This document shows, one piece after another, positions 1 through 7,350 of a stretch of 15,963 bases of DNA. The stretch's first letter is position 1, and each line of letters starts with the position of its first letter. The position numbers were made by a program, and so were the translations under genes. Under the pieces are notes generated by a model. The model was given only the letters and a program-made list of their open reading frames with translations, ran no database searches and had not been told where the DNA came from. This DNA comes from an uncultured Opitutaceae bacterium (GTDB lineage: Bacteria > Verrucomicrobiota > Verrucomicrobiae > Opitutales > Opitutaceae): positions 1 to 15,963 of the forward strand of contig CAMLSH010000029.1 in assembly GCA_946482625.1 (NCBI GenBank). The letters run 5' to 3'.

Positions 1-373
1 GCGCCTGTTTCACGGTAGCGATGCACCGTGGACGAAGAAGTCGGTCGAACACGGCTGCTACGTCACCGACGGCCCGACGTTTCACCGATCGAAGTCCGGC
101 AAATTGTTTATGCTTTGGTCGAGCTTCCACGACGGGACCTATTGCGTCGGGCTCGCGATCTCCGATTCGGGCAAACTCGCCGGCCCGTGGCGCCAGCAGG
201 CCGAGCCGATTTTCACGGAGGACGGTGGGCATCCGTTCCTCTTCAAGCGTTTCGACGGCCAGCTCATGATGACGCTGCACTCGCCCAACAAAGACACGGA
301 GCGCGCCCTTCTGTTTGAAATGGAGGACACGGGGGAAACCCTACGTATCGCGCGCCCGTTTCCCGCTCCTTGA
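1..373 (+). CDS. GH43-like glycoside hydrolase, C-terminal fragment
   Basis: Only the last 123 residues are present, read from base 2 to the TGA at 371-373; the start lies left of the window. The fragment contains V-T-D-G-P, then G-K-L-F-M-L-W-S-S-F, then G-P-W, G-G-H-P-F-L-F and L-H-S-P-N-K-D-T-E-R. This order matches the second half of the five-bladed propeller domain of GH43 enzymes, which typically act as arabinofuranosidases, arabinanases, xylosidases or galactosidases. The general acid of GH43 usually sits in an E-G-P motif; here the matching place reads D-G-P (Asp codon 68-70), which may be a subfamily trait. The next gene starts 29 nt downstream on the same strand, so it is probably part of the same operon. 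Substrate cannot be assigned from this part; arabinan side chains of rhamnogalacturonan are a guess from the neighbours. Confidence 0.78.
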   Translation, partial: RLFHGSDAPWTKKSVEHGCYVTDGPTFHRSKSGKLFMLWSSFHDGTYCVGLAISDSGKLAGPWRQQAEPIFTEDGGHPFLFKRFDGQLMMTLHSPNKDTERALLFEMEDTGETLRIARPFPAP

Positions 374-402
374 TCATAACTGCCACTTAACGCCCTTCGT
401 TT

Positions 403-3375
403 ATGCGCCTCATTCCCGTTTTCTTTCTCATGCTAGTTTCGGCCGCCGTCACGCACGCCGGCGACGCACCCTCCGCTGTGCGCGAGACATTGAATTTCAA
501 TCCTGGTTGGCGCCTCCACGTGGGCGATCCGGTCGGCGCGCACGAACCGAGCTTTGATGACACGAGCTGGAAACCGATCGCGCTGCCGCGCGCTTGGAAT
601 GAGGACGACGCTTTCCGCCTGCCGATCGACCAACACCCAACGGGCATCGCATGGTATCGGAAGACCTTTGCGCTGCCTGCCGGCGCCAGCGGGAAAAAGG
701 TGTTTCTCGAGTTTGAAGGCGTGCGGCAGGCCGGGGAATTCTGGCTGAATGGACAGCGCATCGGTGGACACGAGAATGGGGTGATGGCCTTCGGGTTCGA
801 CGTGACCGAGTGGGTGAAGCCCGCCCCGGAGGTCAACGTCCTGGCCGTTCGCACCGACAACGCCTGGGACTATCGCGAAAAGATCTCCGGCTCGCGCTTC
901 CAGTGGGCGGATAAAAACTTCAACGCGAACTACGGTGGGCTCCCGAAGAACGTGCGCCTGCACATCACCGATCGCGTGTACCAGACGCTGCCGCTGTATT
1001 CGCATCTTGGATCGACGGGCGTCTACGTTTACGCGACGGACTTCGATATCGACGGACGCGCCGCGACGATCCACGCGGAGTCCGAAGTGCGGAACGATGC
1101 GACCGAGCCGCGCGCGTTTCTTTATCGCGTTACGATCGCCGATGCAGACAGGCACGAAGTCGCGCGCATCGATGGCGGGCGTTTTACCGTCGCCCCGCGT
1201 GCGAGCGTTACTGCCCGGGCCTCCGCTCGCGTACGCGATCTCCATTTCTGGAGCTGGGGTTACGGTTATCTCTACACCGTTACGACGACGCTCGAAGCGG
1301 ACGGGAAGCCGTTCGACGCGGTCACGACGCGCACCGGTTTCCGCAAAACGGAGTTCGCGAACGGCCTCGTGAAACTCAACGACCGCGTGATCCAGCTGAA
1401 GGGCTACGCGCAACGCACTTCGAACGAGTGGCCCGCGCTCGGCCTCTCCGTGCCGCCGTGGCTGAGCGACTACAGCAACGCGCTCATGGTCGAGAGCGGC
1501 GGCAATCTTGTGCGTTGGATGCACGTCACGCCTTGGAAGCAAGACGTGGAATCCTGCGATCGCGTCGGCCTCATGCAGATGCTGCCGGCCGGCGACTCCG
1601 AGCGCGACGCGCAAGGCCGCACGTGGGTACAGCGCACCGAGCTCATGCGCGACGCCATCATCTACAATCGCAATAACCCGAGCGTACTCGTTTACGAGTC
1701 GGGCAACAAAGGCATCAGCGAAGTGCACATGGCGGAAATGAAGGCGCTGCGCGACCAGTTCGATCCTCATGGCGGCCGCGCCGCCGGCTCGCGCGAGATG
1801 CTCGACAGCCAGGTCGCCGAGTACGGCGGCGAAATGCTCTACATCAACAAAAGCGCCCGTCTCCCGCTCTGGGCCACGGAGTACTCGCGCGACGAGGGCC
1901 TGCGGAAATATTGGGACGAGTTCTCGCCGCCGTATCACAAAGACGGCGACGGCCCGCTTTATCGCAATGCGCCCGCGCGGGTCTACAACCGCAATCAGGA
2001 TTCCCACGCCATCGAGAATGTCGTTCGCTGGTACGACTACTGGCGCGAGCGGCCGGGTACGGGCAAACGCGTGAGCTCGGGCGGCGTGAATATCGTCTTC
2101 TCGGACACCAACACGCACTATCGCGGCGCGGAAAACTACCGGCGCAGTGGCGAAGTGGACGCGATGCGCATCCCGAAGGACGGCTTCTTCGCGCATCAAG
2201 TCATGTGGGACGGCTGGGTGGACGTGGAAAACCCGCGCGCGCACATCCTCGGGCATTGGAACTACGCGGCGGGTGTGAAGAAAAACATCACCGTGGTCTC
2301 CAGTGCGGACGCGGTGGAGTTGTTCCTTAACGGTCGTTCTCTGGGCCGCGGGGAGCAGAGCGCGCGTTTTTTATTCACGTTTCGCGATGTCGCGTGGGAG
2401 CCGGGGAAACTGACCGCCGTGGGTTATGCGGCGGACGGCTCCCGGGTCTGCGATGCCTCGCACGAAACGGCCGGCGAGCCCGTTGCGGTGAAACTCACGC
2501 TACACGCTGGGCCCGCCGGGTTGCGCGCCGATGGTGCGGACGTGGCGTTGGTGCAAGTGGAGGTTGTTGACGCCCAAGGTCGGCGTTGTCCGACCGCGCT
2601 GAATACAATCGAGTTCGACTTGGACGGTCCTGCGGACTGGCGCGGTGGTATCGCGCAGGGGCCGGATAACTTCATCCTCGCGCGCACGCTTCCGGTCGAA
2701 GGTGGCGTCAACCGCGTGCTCATCCGTTCGCGGCCCGACGCCGGAAATATCGCTCTTACGGCGAAGTCGGCCGGGCTCTCCTCCTCGAAACTCGAGTTCG
2801 CCTCAGTCGCGGTTGCCACGACAGATGGCTGGTCGCGCACTCATCCTGCCGAAGGTTTGCCAGCGCGGCTCGACCGTGGACCGACACCGTCCACACCGTC
2901 GTTTGCCGTGACGCGGCTGCCGGTGGACGTCACGGGCGCAACGGCGGGTTCGAACGCTGCCACCGCGAAGGCAAGTTATGACGACAACGAAGAGACCGCC
3001 TGGACCAGCGGCGACGATCTTGCCGCGGCATGGATCGAGTACCGGCTGGACCGCCCGGCGATGTTGCACGAGGCGACTTTCAAGCTGAGCGGATTTCGCG
3101 AACGGTCTTATCCGATCCGCATCCGCGTCGATGGCGTGGAGGTTTACCGCGGGGTGACGGGCCGTAGTCTCGGCTATGTTACGCTGCCGCTGAAGTCGGC
3201 ACGTGGGCAAACGGTGCGCGTGGAAATGCTTGAGGCTGGTTCAGCGCGCGACGCGTTTGGCATCACCGAGCTCAACGACCAGGCCAACGCCGCCACCGGC
3301 TCATCGCGCGTCACGGCGCGCTCGTTAAGCATCATCGAGGCGGAGTTCTACGAGCCGCTTGCCGCGCAGAGGTGA
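403..3375 (+). CDS. Secreted GH2-family enzyme, divergent catalytic core, discoidin-like C-terminus
   Basis: A 990-residue exported protein; residues 1-19 form a signal peptide ending T-H-A-G. The order of domains is: GH2 sugar-binding jelly roll (about 28-190; W-Y-R-K-T-F at 84-89, F-W-L-N-G at 113-117), Ig-like domain (about 195-315), TIM-barrel region (about 320-600), a DUF4982-like module (about 605-690; V-E-L-F-L-N-G-R-S-L-G), a GH2 C-terminal Ig-like domain (about 695-800), and an F5/8 type C (discoidin/CBM32-like) domain (about 850-945). In the barrel, the usual N-H-P-S...G-N-E motif reads N-N-P-S-V-L-V-Y-E-S-G-N-K (424-436), so Lys436 replaces the acid/base Glu; Glu432 lies four residues earlier. 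Glu493 in A-T-E-Y-S is a candidate nucleophile. A beta-galactosidase-like role on pectic side chains fits the context, but activity is uncertain. ATG 403 is chosen because it opens the signal peptide; no Shine-Dalgarno is visible. Confidence 0.85.
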   Translation: MRLIPVFFLMLVSAAVTHAGDAPSAVRETLNFNPGWRLHVGDPVGAHEPSFDDTSWKPIALPRAWNEDDAFRLPIDQHPTGIAWYRKTFALPAGASGKKVFLEFEGVRQAGEFWLNGQRIGGHENGVMAFGFDVTEWVKPAPEVNVLAVRTDNAWDYREKISGSRFQWADKNFNANYGGLPKNVRLHITDRVYQTLPLYSHLGSTGVYVYATDFDIDGRAATIHAESEVRNDATEPRAFLYRVTIADADRHEVARIDGGRFTVAPRASVTARASARVRDLHFWSWGYGYLYTVTTTLEADGKPFDAVTTRTGFRKTEFANGLVKLNDRVIQLKGYAQRTSNEWPALGLSVPPWLSDYSNALMVESGGNLVRWMHVTPWKQDVESCDRVGLMQMLPAGDSERDAQGRTWVQRTELMRDAIIYNRNNPSVLVYESGNKGISEVHMAEMKALRDQFDPHGGRAAGSREMLDSQVAEYGGEMLYINKSARLPLWATEYSRDEGLRKYWDEFSPPYHKDGDGPLYRNAPARVYNRNQDSHAIENVVRWYDYWRERPGTGKRVSSGGVNIVFSDTNTHYRGAENYRRSGEVDAMRIPKDGFFAHQVMWDGWVDVENPRAHILGHWNYAAGVKKNITVVSSADAVELFLNGRSLGRGEQSARFLFTFRDVAWEPGKLTAVGYAADGSRVCDASHETAGEPVAVKLTLHAGPAGLRADGADVALVQVEVVDAQGRRCPTALNTIEFDLDGPADWRGGIAQGPDNFILARTLPVEGGVNRVLIRSRPDAGNIALTAKSAGLSSSKLEFASVAVATTDGWSRTHPAEGLPARLDRGPTPSTPSFAVTRLPVDVTGATAGSNAATAKASYDDNEETAWTSGDDLAAAWIEYRLDRPAMLHEATFKLSGFRERSYPIRIRVDGVEVYRGVTGRSLGYVTLPLKSARGQTVRVEMLEAGSARDAFGITELNDQANAATGSSRVTARSLSIIEAEFYEPLAAQR

Positions 3376-3394
3376 ATGCAGTCATCGCTCCCCT

Positions 3395-4909
3395 ATGAAA
3401 CGCCTTAGCCTTCTTTTTTTCAGTCTCTACACAGCCGCTCAGGCTGCGGTGCAGCTCGCGAGTCCATTCACGTCGCACATGGTGCTGCAACGCGACCAGC
3501 CGGTGCCCGTCTGGGGAACGGCGGAGGCTGGCGAGCAAGTCACCGTGGAGTTCGCCGCGCAGAAAAAATCCGCGGCCGCCGATGCGACAGGGAAATGGAA
3601 GATCGATCTCGATGCGCTCGCTGCATCGAGCGAAGGCCGCGTGTTTCGTGTGATGGGATCGATGACCGCCGAGCCAGTCGTGCTCGACGATGTGCTGGTC
3701 GGCGAGGTCTGGTTGTGCTCCGGCCAGTCCAACATGGTTCACACGGTTTCGAAGTCCGCCTATAAGTGGGCAGGTGTGATCAACGAAGCGGAAGAGATCG
3801 CAGCCGCGAATTATCCGCTCATCCGCATGTTCACCGGTGAGGCGGCGAAGGCGTATGAGCCGCAACCGCGCGTCGGTGGCGAGTGGGTCGTATGCTCACC
3901 CGCGACGGTGCCGACGTTTTCGGCGGTCGGATATTTTTTCGCCCGCGATCTTCAGAAGGAGCTCAACGTGCCGGTGGGCATCGTGGCGCTGTCGTATGGC
4001 GCCAGCTGCGCAGAAGCGTGGGTGCGTCGCGACGCGCTGGCGGAGGACCCGCAGCTGCGGCCGATGTTGGAGAAGTTCGATGCGGAGGTGGCGGCGTTTC
4101 GGGCGCGGCCTAAGGAGACGGCGGAAACGACTGAAGCGCGTTCGCAGGATGTGAATACGACCGCGCCGAAGCCGAAGGCGCTGCGCGATCCCGTGCAGGA
4201 TCAGCACAACGCCACGGTGATGTTTAACGGCATGATCGCGCCGGTGATCCCGTACGCGATCCGCGGCGTGCTGTGGTACCAGGGAGAATCGATCGTCGGC
4301 GGCGAAGCGGGCGTGGCGCTTTATCCGCGGGTGCAGGCGACGCTCGTCAACGACTGGCGCTCGCTGTGGAAGCAGGGCGATTTCCCTTTCTACATCGTGC
4401 AGCTCGCCGGACAGAATAAGTCGAGCAACCGTCCGGAAGTTCGCGAAGCGCAGGCGACCGTGCTCGCACTGAAGAACACCGGCATGGCGGTGACGACGGA
4501 CATCGGCGAAGAGAAGAACGTGCATCCGTACAACAAGCAGGCGGTCGGCGACCGGCTGGTGCGCATCGCGTTGGCGAATACGTATGGGAAAGCCCTCGAG
4601 TTTTCCGGCCCGCGTTATGAGTCGATGGCTGTGGAGGCGGGCGGGGCGATCCGACTGAGGTTTTCACACACGGCGGGCGGACTCGTGGCGCGCGATGGCG
4701 GGCTGAAGTGGTTTGAGGTCGCGGGTGCGGACGGGACGTTTGTTACGGCGGAAGCGACGATCGACGGCGAGAGTGTGGTGGTGCGCAGCGCGGACGTGCC
4801 GGAACCGAAGGCGGCGCGTTATGCGTGGGTGAATTTCCCGGACGGCGGGCATCTCTACAATGGCGCCGGGCTGCCGGCGGCGCAGTTTCGGACGGACGCA
4901 ACGAAGTGA
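3395..4909 (+). CDS. Secreted sialate O-acetylesterase-type (SASA) carbohydrate esterase
   Basis: A 504-residue exported esterase of the SASA/SGNH type. Residues 1-17 are a signal peptide (M-K-R-L-S-L-L-F-F-S, ending A-Q-A). The N-terminal part resembles the beta domain of the family (M-V-L-Q-R-D-Q-P-V-P-V-W-G at 29-41). The nucleophile is Ser112 in L-C-S-G-Q-S-N-M. Block V-L-W-Y-Q-G-E-S lies at 292-299, and D-I-G-E-E-K-N-V-H-P at 369-378 supplies the likely Asp/His (His377). Length and motif order are normal for the family. Despite the name, bacterial members in pectin or hemicellulose clusters often deacetylate plant polysaccharides; next to a PL11 lyase, removal of acetyl groups from rhamnogalacturonan is the likely job (inference). 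An in-frame start at 3359 would overlap the previous gene and bury the signal peptide, so ATG 3395 is preferred; this leaves a 19-nt gap. Confidence 0.9.
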   Translation: MKRLSLLFFSLYTAAQAAVQLASPFTSHMVLQRDQPVPVWGTAEAGEQVTVEFAAQKKSAAADATGKWKIDLDALAASSEGRVFRVMGSMTAEPVVLDDVLVGEVWLCSGQSNMVHTVSKSAYKWAGVINEAEEIAAANYPLIRMFTGEAAKAYEPQPRVGGEWVVCSPATVPTFSAVGYFFARDLQKELNVPVGIVALSYGASCAEAWVRRDALAEDPQLRPMLEKFDAEVAAFRARPKETAETTEARSQDVNTTAPKPKALRDPVQDQHNATVMFNGMIAPVIPYAIRGVLWYQGESIVGGEAGVALYPRVQATLVNDWRSLWKQGDFPFYIVQLAGQNKSSNRPEVREAQATVLALKNTGMAVTTDIGEEKNVHPYNKQAVGDRLVRIALANTYGKALEFSGPRYESMAVEAGGAIRLRFSHTAGGLVARDGGLKWFEVAGADGTFVTAEATIDGESVVVRSADVPEPKAARYAWVNFPDGGHLYNGAGLPAAQFRTDATK

Positions 4910-4919
4910 TTTTTAAGCG

Positions 4920-7331
4920 ATGAAACTCAAACTGACGCTCGCCCTCTTACTCATGACGACGATCGCGTCTGCATATATCAGCATCGTGCCACTTTCACAT
5001 GGGTGGGGGTATGAACGTCCTTTCGATAGTGGCTGGGCCTTTTTCAAAGGCGATGCACCGGGCGCAGAACAACGGACGTTCGACGACAGCGGGTGGCGCG
5101 GGATATCGGTGCCCCATGATTGGAGCATTGAAGGCCCGTTCGATGAGAACGCGACGACGGGAGGCGATGGAGCCTTTTTGCCCTCGGGTGTGAGTTGGTA
5201 CCGGAAGACGTTCCAGCAATCGGAGCTGAAGGAGGGGAAGCGGCTGTTCGTGCAGTTCGACGGAGTGATGGCGAACAGCGAGGTCTGGATCAACGGGCAC
5301 TCTCTGGGGAAAAGGCCGAACGGTTACGTGAGCTTCCACTACGATCTGACTCCGCATTTGCGTGTTGGAGAAAACGTGCTGGCTGTGAGGTCAGATACCA
5401 CGGCGCAACCGGCTTCGCGCTGGTATACGGGAGCGGGCATTTACCGGCATGTGTGGTTGATCGAAAAACACGCGGTGATGTTCGATCGTTGGAGTACGTT
5501 TGTGACGACGCCAAAGATTGCCGATGATGCGGTGACGGTCGCGGTGACGACGACGGCGATGAATACGGGCGCGAAGGCCCGCACCATCCGGCTTCGCATA
5601 CTTTTGAGCGATCCGGACGGAAACGCCGTGGGAACGTTTGAGACAGAAACCAAGACCCTCGCTCCCGGCGAAAAGGCGGAGCTAGGTGGAGATATTGTCG
5701 TGAAAGCGCCGCTTCGCTGGGACGTGGAAACTCCGCGCCTCTATCAAGCCAGGGTCAGTTTGTCGGATGTGAATGAGCCGGATCCCGCGGTAACCATACT
5801 TGATCTAGAGACTGTGGCCTTCGGCATCCGCGAGTTTCGTTTCGAGCCGGCGACGGGGTTTTGGCTCAATGGACGAAACCTGAAAATCAAGGGGGTTTGT
5901 CTCCACCATGATGGTGGCGCGTTTGGTGCGGCGGTGCCGTTGCGGGTGTGGGAGCAGCGTTTGGAGATTTTGCGGTCGCTCGGAGTGAACGCGATCCGCA
6001 CCGCGCATAATCCAGTCGCGCCGGAGTTTTTGGATCTGTGCGACCGGATGGGTTTCCTCGTGATGCACGAGGTGCTCGACGCGTGGACGAAAGCTAAACG
6101 AGAGGCCGATGGCGCGTCGTTTTTTGCCGAGTGGGGGCTCATCGATGTGCGCGATACGGTGCGTCGTGACCGCAATCATCCCAGCATCATTCTCTACAGC
6201 GCGGGTAACGAGATTCACGATACGCTCAAACCGGAGTCGGCGAAGAAGACGCTCGCGTCGCTCATCGAGGTTTATCATCGCGAAGATCCCACGAGGCCGG
6301 TGACGCAGGCGCTTTTCCGCCCAAATCGCTCGAAGGATTACCACAACGGCCTCGCGGACATGCTCGACGTGATCGGGCAAAATTATCGCGAGCGCGAAAT
6401 CCTCGACGCGCACAAACAGAATCCGGCGCGCAAAATCATCGGCACGGAAAACGGCCATCAGAGTCGCGTGTGGACGGCGCTTCGCGATAACGCGCCGTAT
6501 GCGGGGCAGTTTATCTGGAGCGGCATCGATTATCTCGGCGAGTCGCGACGCTGGCCGTTGATCGCCACCGACTACGGCATCGTCATGCGCGACGGCACGC
6601 TGCGTCCGCGTAGTTACGAACGCATGAGCTGGTGGTCGGAAAAGCCGATGGTCCATCTCACGCGTCGTCTCGGCGAACGCGCGCCGCCGGTCATCGATCC
6701 CGGTTACGAAACGGCGGCGCAGATCCAGCAACAGGTATTGCAACAGAAGGAGCCGGATTTGCGGTCAGACTGGACGCCGCGCGATCTCTCGCCGCACGAG
6801 GAGGCTGTTGAGGTTTTCAGCAACTGCGATGAGGTGGAACTCGTGCTCAATGGCCATTCGCTCGGCTCGTTGTCGCGCCCGGAAGATGCCCGGCCGCGCA
6901 CGTGGAAAGTGGCGTACGAAGCGGGTACGATTCGCGCGTTGGGAAAGAATCGTGGGGAGGTCGTGGCGACTCATGAACTCCGCACGGCAGGCGCGCCGGC
7001 TGCGCTGCGGCTGGTCGCGGATCGCACCCGAGTGACCTGCCACTGGGACGATGTCGTGGCGGTTGAAGTGGCGGTGGTCGATGCGCACGGCGTACTCGTT
7101 CCAACGGCGGATTCGCTCGTGGAGTTTTCGCTGACCGGCCCTGGGGTCATCGCCGCCGTGGATAACGGCGACAACGCCAGTCATGAATCGTTTCAGGCGC
7201 CGCGGCGCAGTGCATTCGAGGGACGCTGCCGGGTTTACGTGAAGGCGTCCGCTGCGGCGGGGCGCATCGTTTTGTCGGCCGCTGCGTCTGGCGTGAAGTC
7301 TGCATCGGTCGAACTCGAGGTTACCCGCTGA
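4920..7331 (+). CDS. Secreted GH2 beta-galactosidase-like enzyme with DUF4982-type domain
   Basis: An 803-residue exported enzyme. Residues 1-18 are a signal peptide (M-K-L-K-L-T-L-A-L-L ... I-A-S-A). Domains in order: GH2 sugar-binding (about 30-185; W-Y-R-K-T-F at 93-98, V-W-I-N-G at 122-126), Ig-like (about 190-305), TIM barrel (about 315-580), DUF4982-like (about 625-690), and a GH2 C-terminal Ig-like domain (about 695-800). Typical GH2 motifs are intact: I-R-T-A-H-N-P at 359-365, R-N-H-P-S-I-I-L-Y-S-A-G-N-E ending with acid/base Glu431, and I-G-T-E-N with nucleophile Glu510, followed by G-Q-F-I-W-S-G-I-D-Y-L-G-E at 529-541. Beta-galactosidase acting on galactan or galactose-containing pectin side chains is the most likely activity, although GH2 also includes glucuronidases and mannosidases. 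It starts 10 nt after the esterase stop without an evident Shine-Dalgarno, which supports an operon. It shares architecture with the GH2 gene at 403-3375 but lacks the discoidin-like tail. Confidence 0.9.
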   Translation: MKLKLTLALLLMTTIASAYISIVPLSHGWGYERPFDSGWAFFKGDAPGAEQRTFDDSGWRGISVPHDWSIEGPFDENATTGGDGAFLPSGVSWYRKTFQQSELKEGKRLFVQFDGVMANSEVWINGHSLGKRPNGYVSFHYDLTPHLRVGENVLAVRSDTTAQPASRWYTGAGIYRHVWLIEKHAVMFDRWSTFVTTPKIADDAVTVAVTTTAMNTGAKARTIRLRILLSDPDGNAVGTFETETKTLAPGEKAELGGDIVVKAPLRWDVETPRLYQARVSLSDVNEPDPAVTILDLETVAFGIREFRFEPATGFWLNGRNLKIKGVCLHHDGGAFGAAVPLRVWEQRLEILRSLGVNAIRTAHNPVAPEFLDLCDRMGFLVMHEVLDAWTKAKREADGASFFAEWGLIDVRDTVRRDRNHPSIILYSAGNEIHDTLKPESAKKTLASLIEVYHREDPTRPVTQALFRPNRSKDYHNGLADMLDVIGQNYREREILDAHKQNPARKIIGTENGHQSRVWTALRDNAPYAGQFIWSGIDYLGESRRWPLIATDYGIVMRDGTLRPRSYERMSWWSEKPMVHLTRRLGERAPPVIDPGYETAAQIQQQVLQQKEPDLRSDWTPRDLSPHEEAVEVFSNCDEVELVLNGHSLGSLSRPEDARPRTWKVAYEAGTIRALGKNRGEVVATHELRTAGAPAALRLVADRTRVTCHWDDVVAVEVAVVDAHGVLVPTADSLVEFSLTGPGVIAAVDNGDNASHESFQAPRRSAFEGRCRVYVKASAAAGRIVLSAAASGVKSASVELEVTR

Positions 7332-7350
7332 TCGGCCTCCCACTATTTTT

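Noticed and set aside
433..2256. Long open frame (607 codons) on the - strand opposite the first GH2 gene
   Set aside because: It is antisense to a clear GH2 protein with family motifs; its product is Arg/Val/Ala-rich without any domain. High GC removes stop codons in this frame.
3359..3394. Earlier start for the esterase
   Set aside because: It overlaps the GH2 gene and adds 12 residues before a perfect signal peptide.
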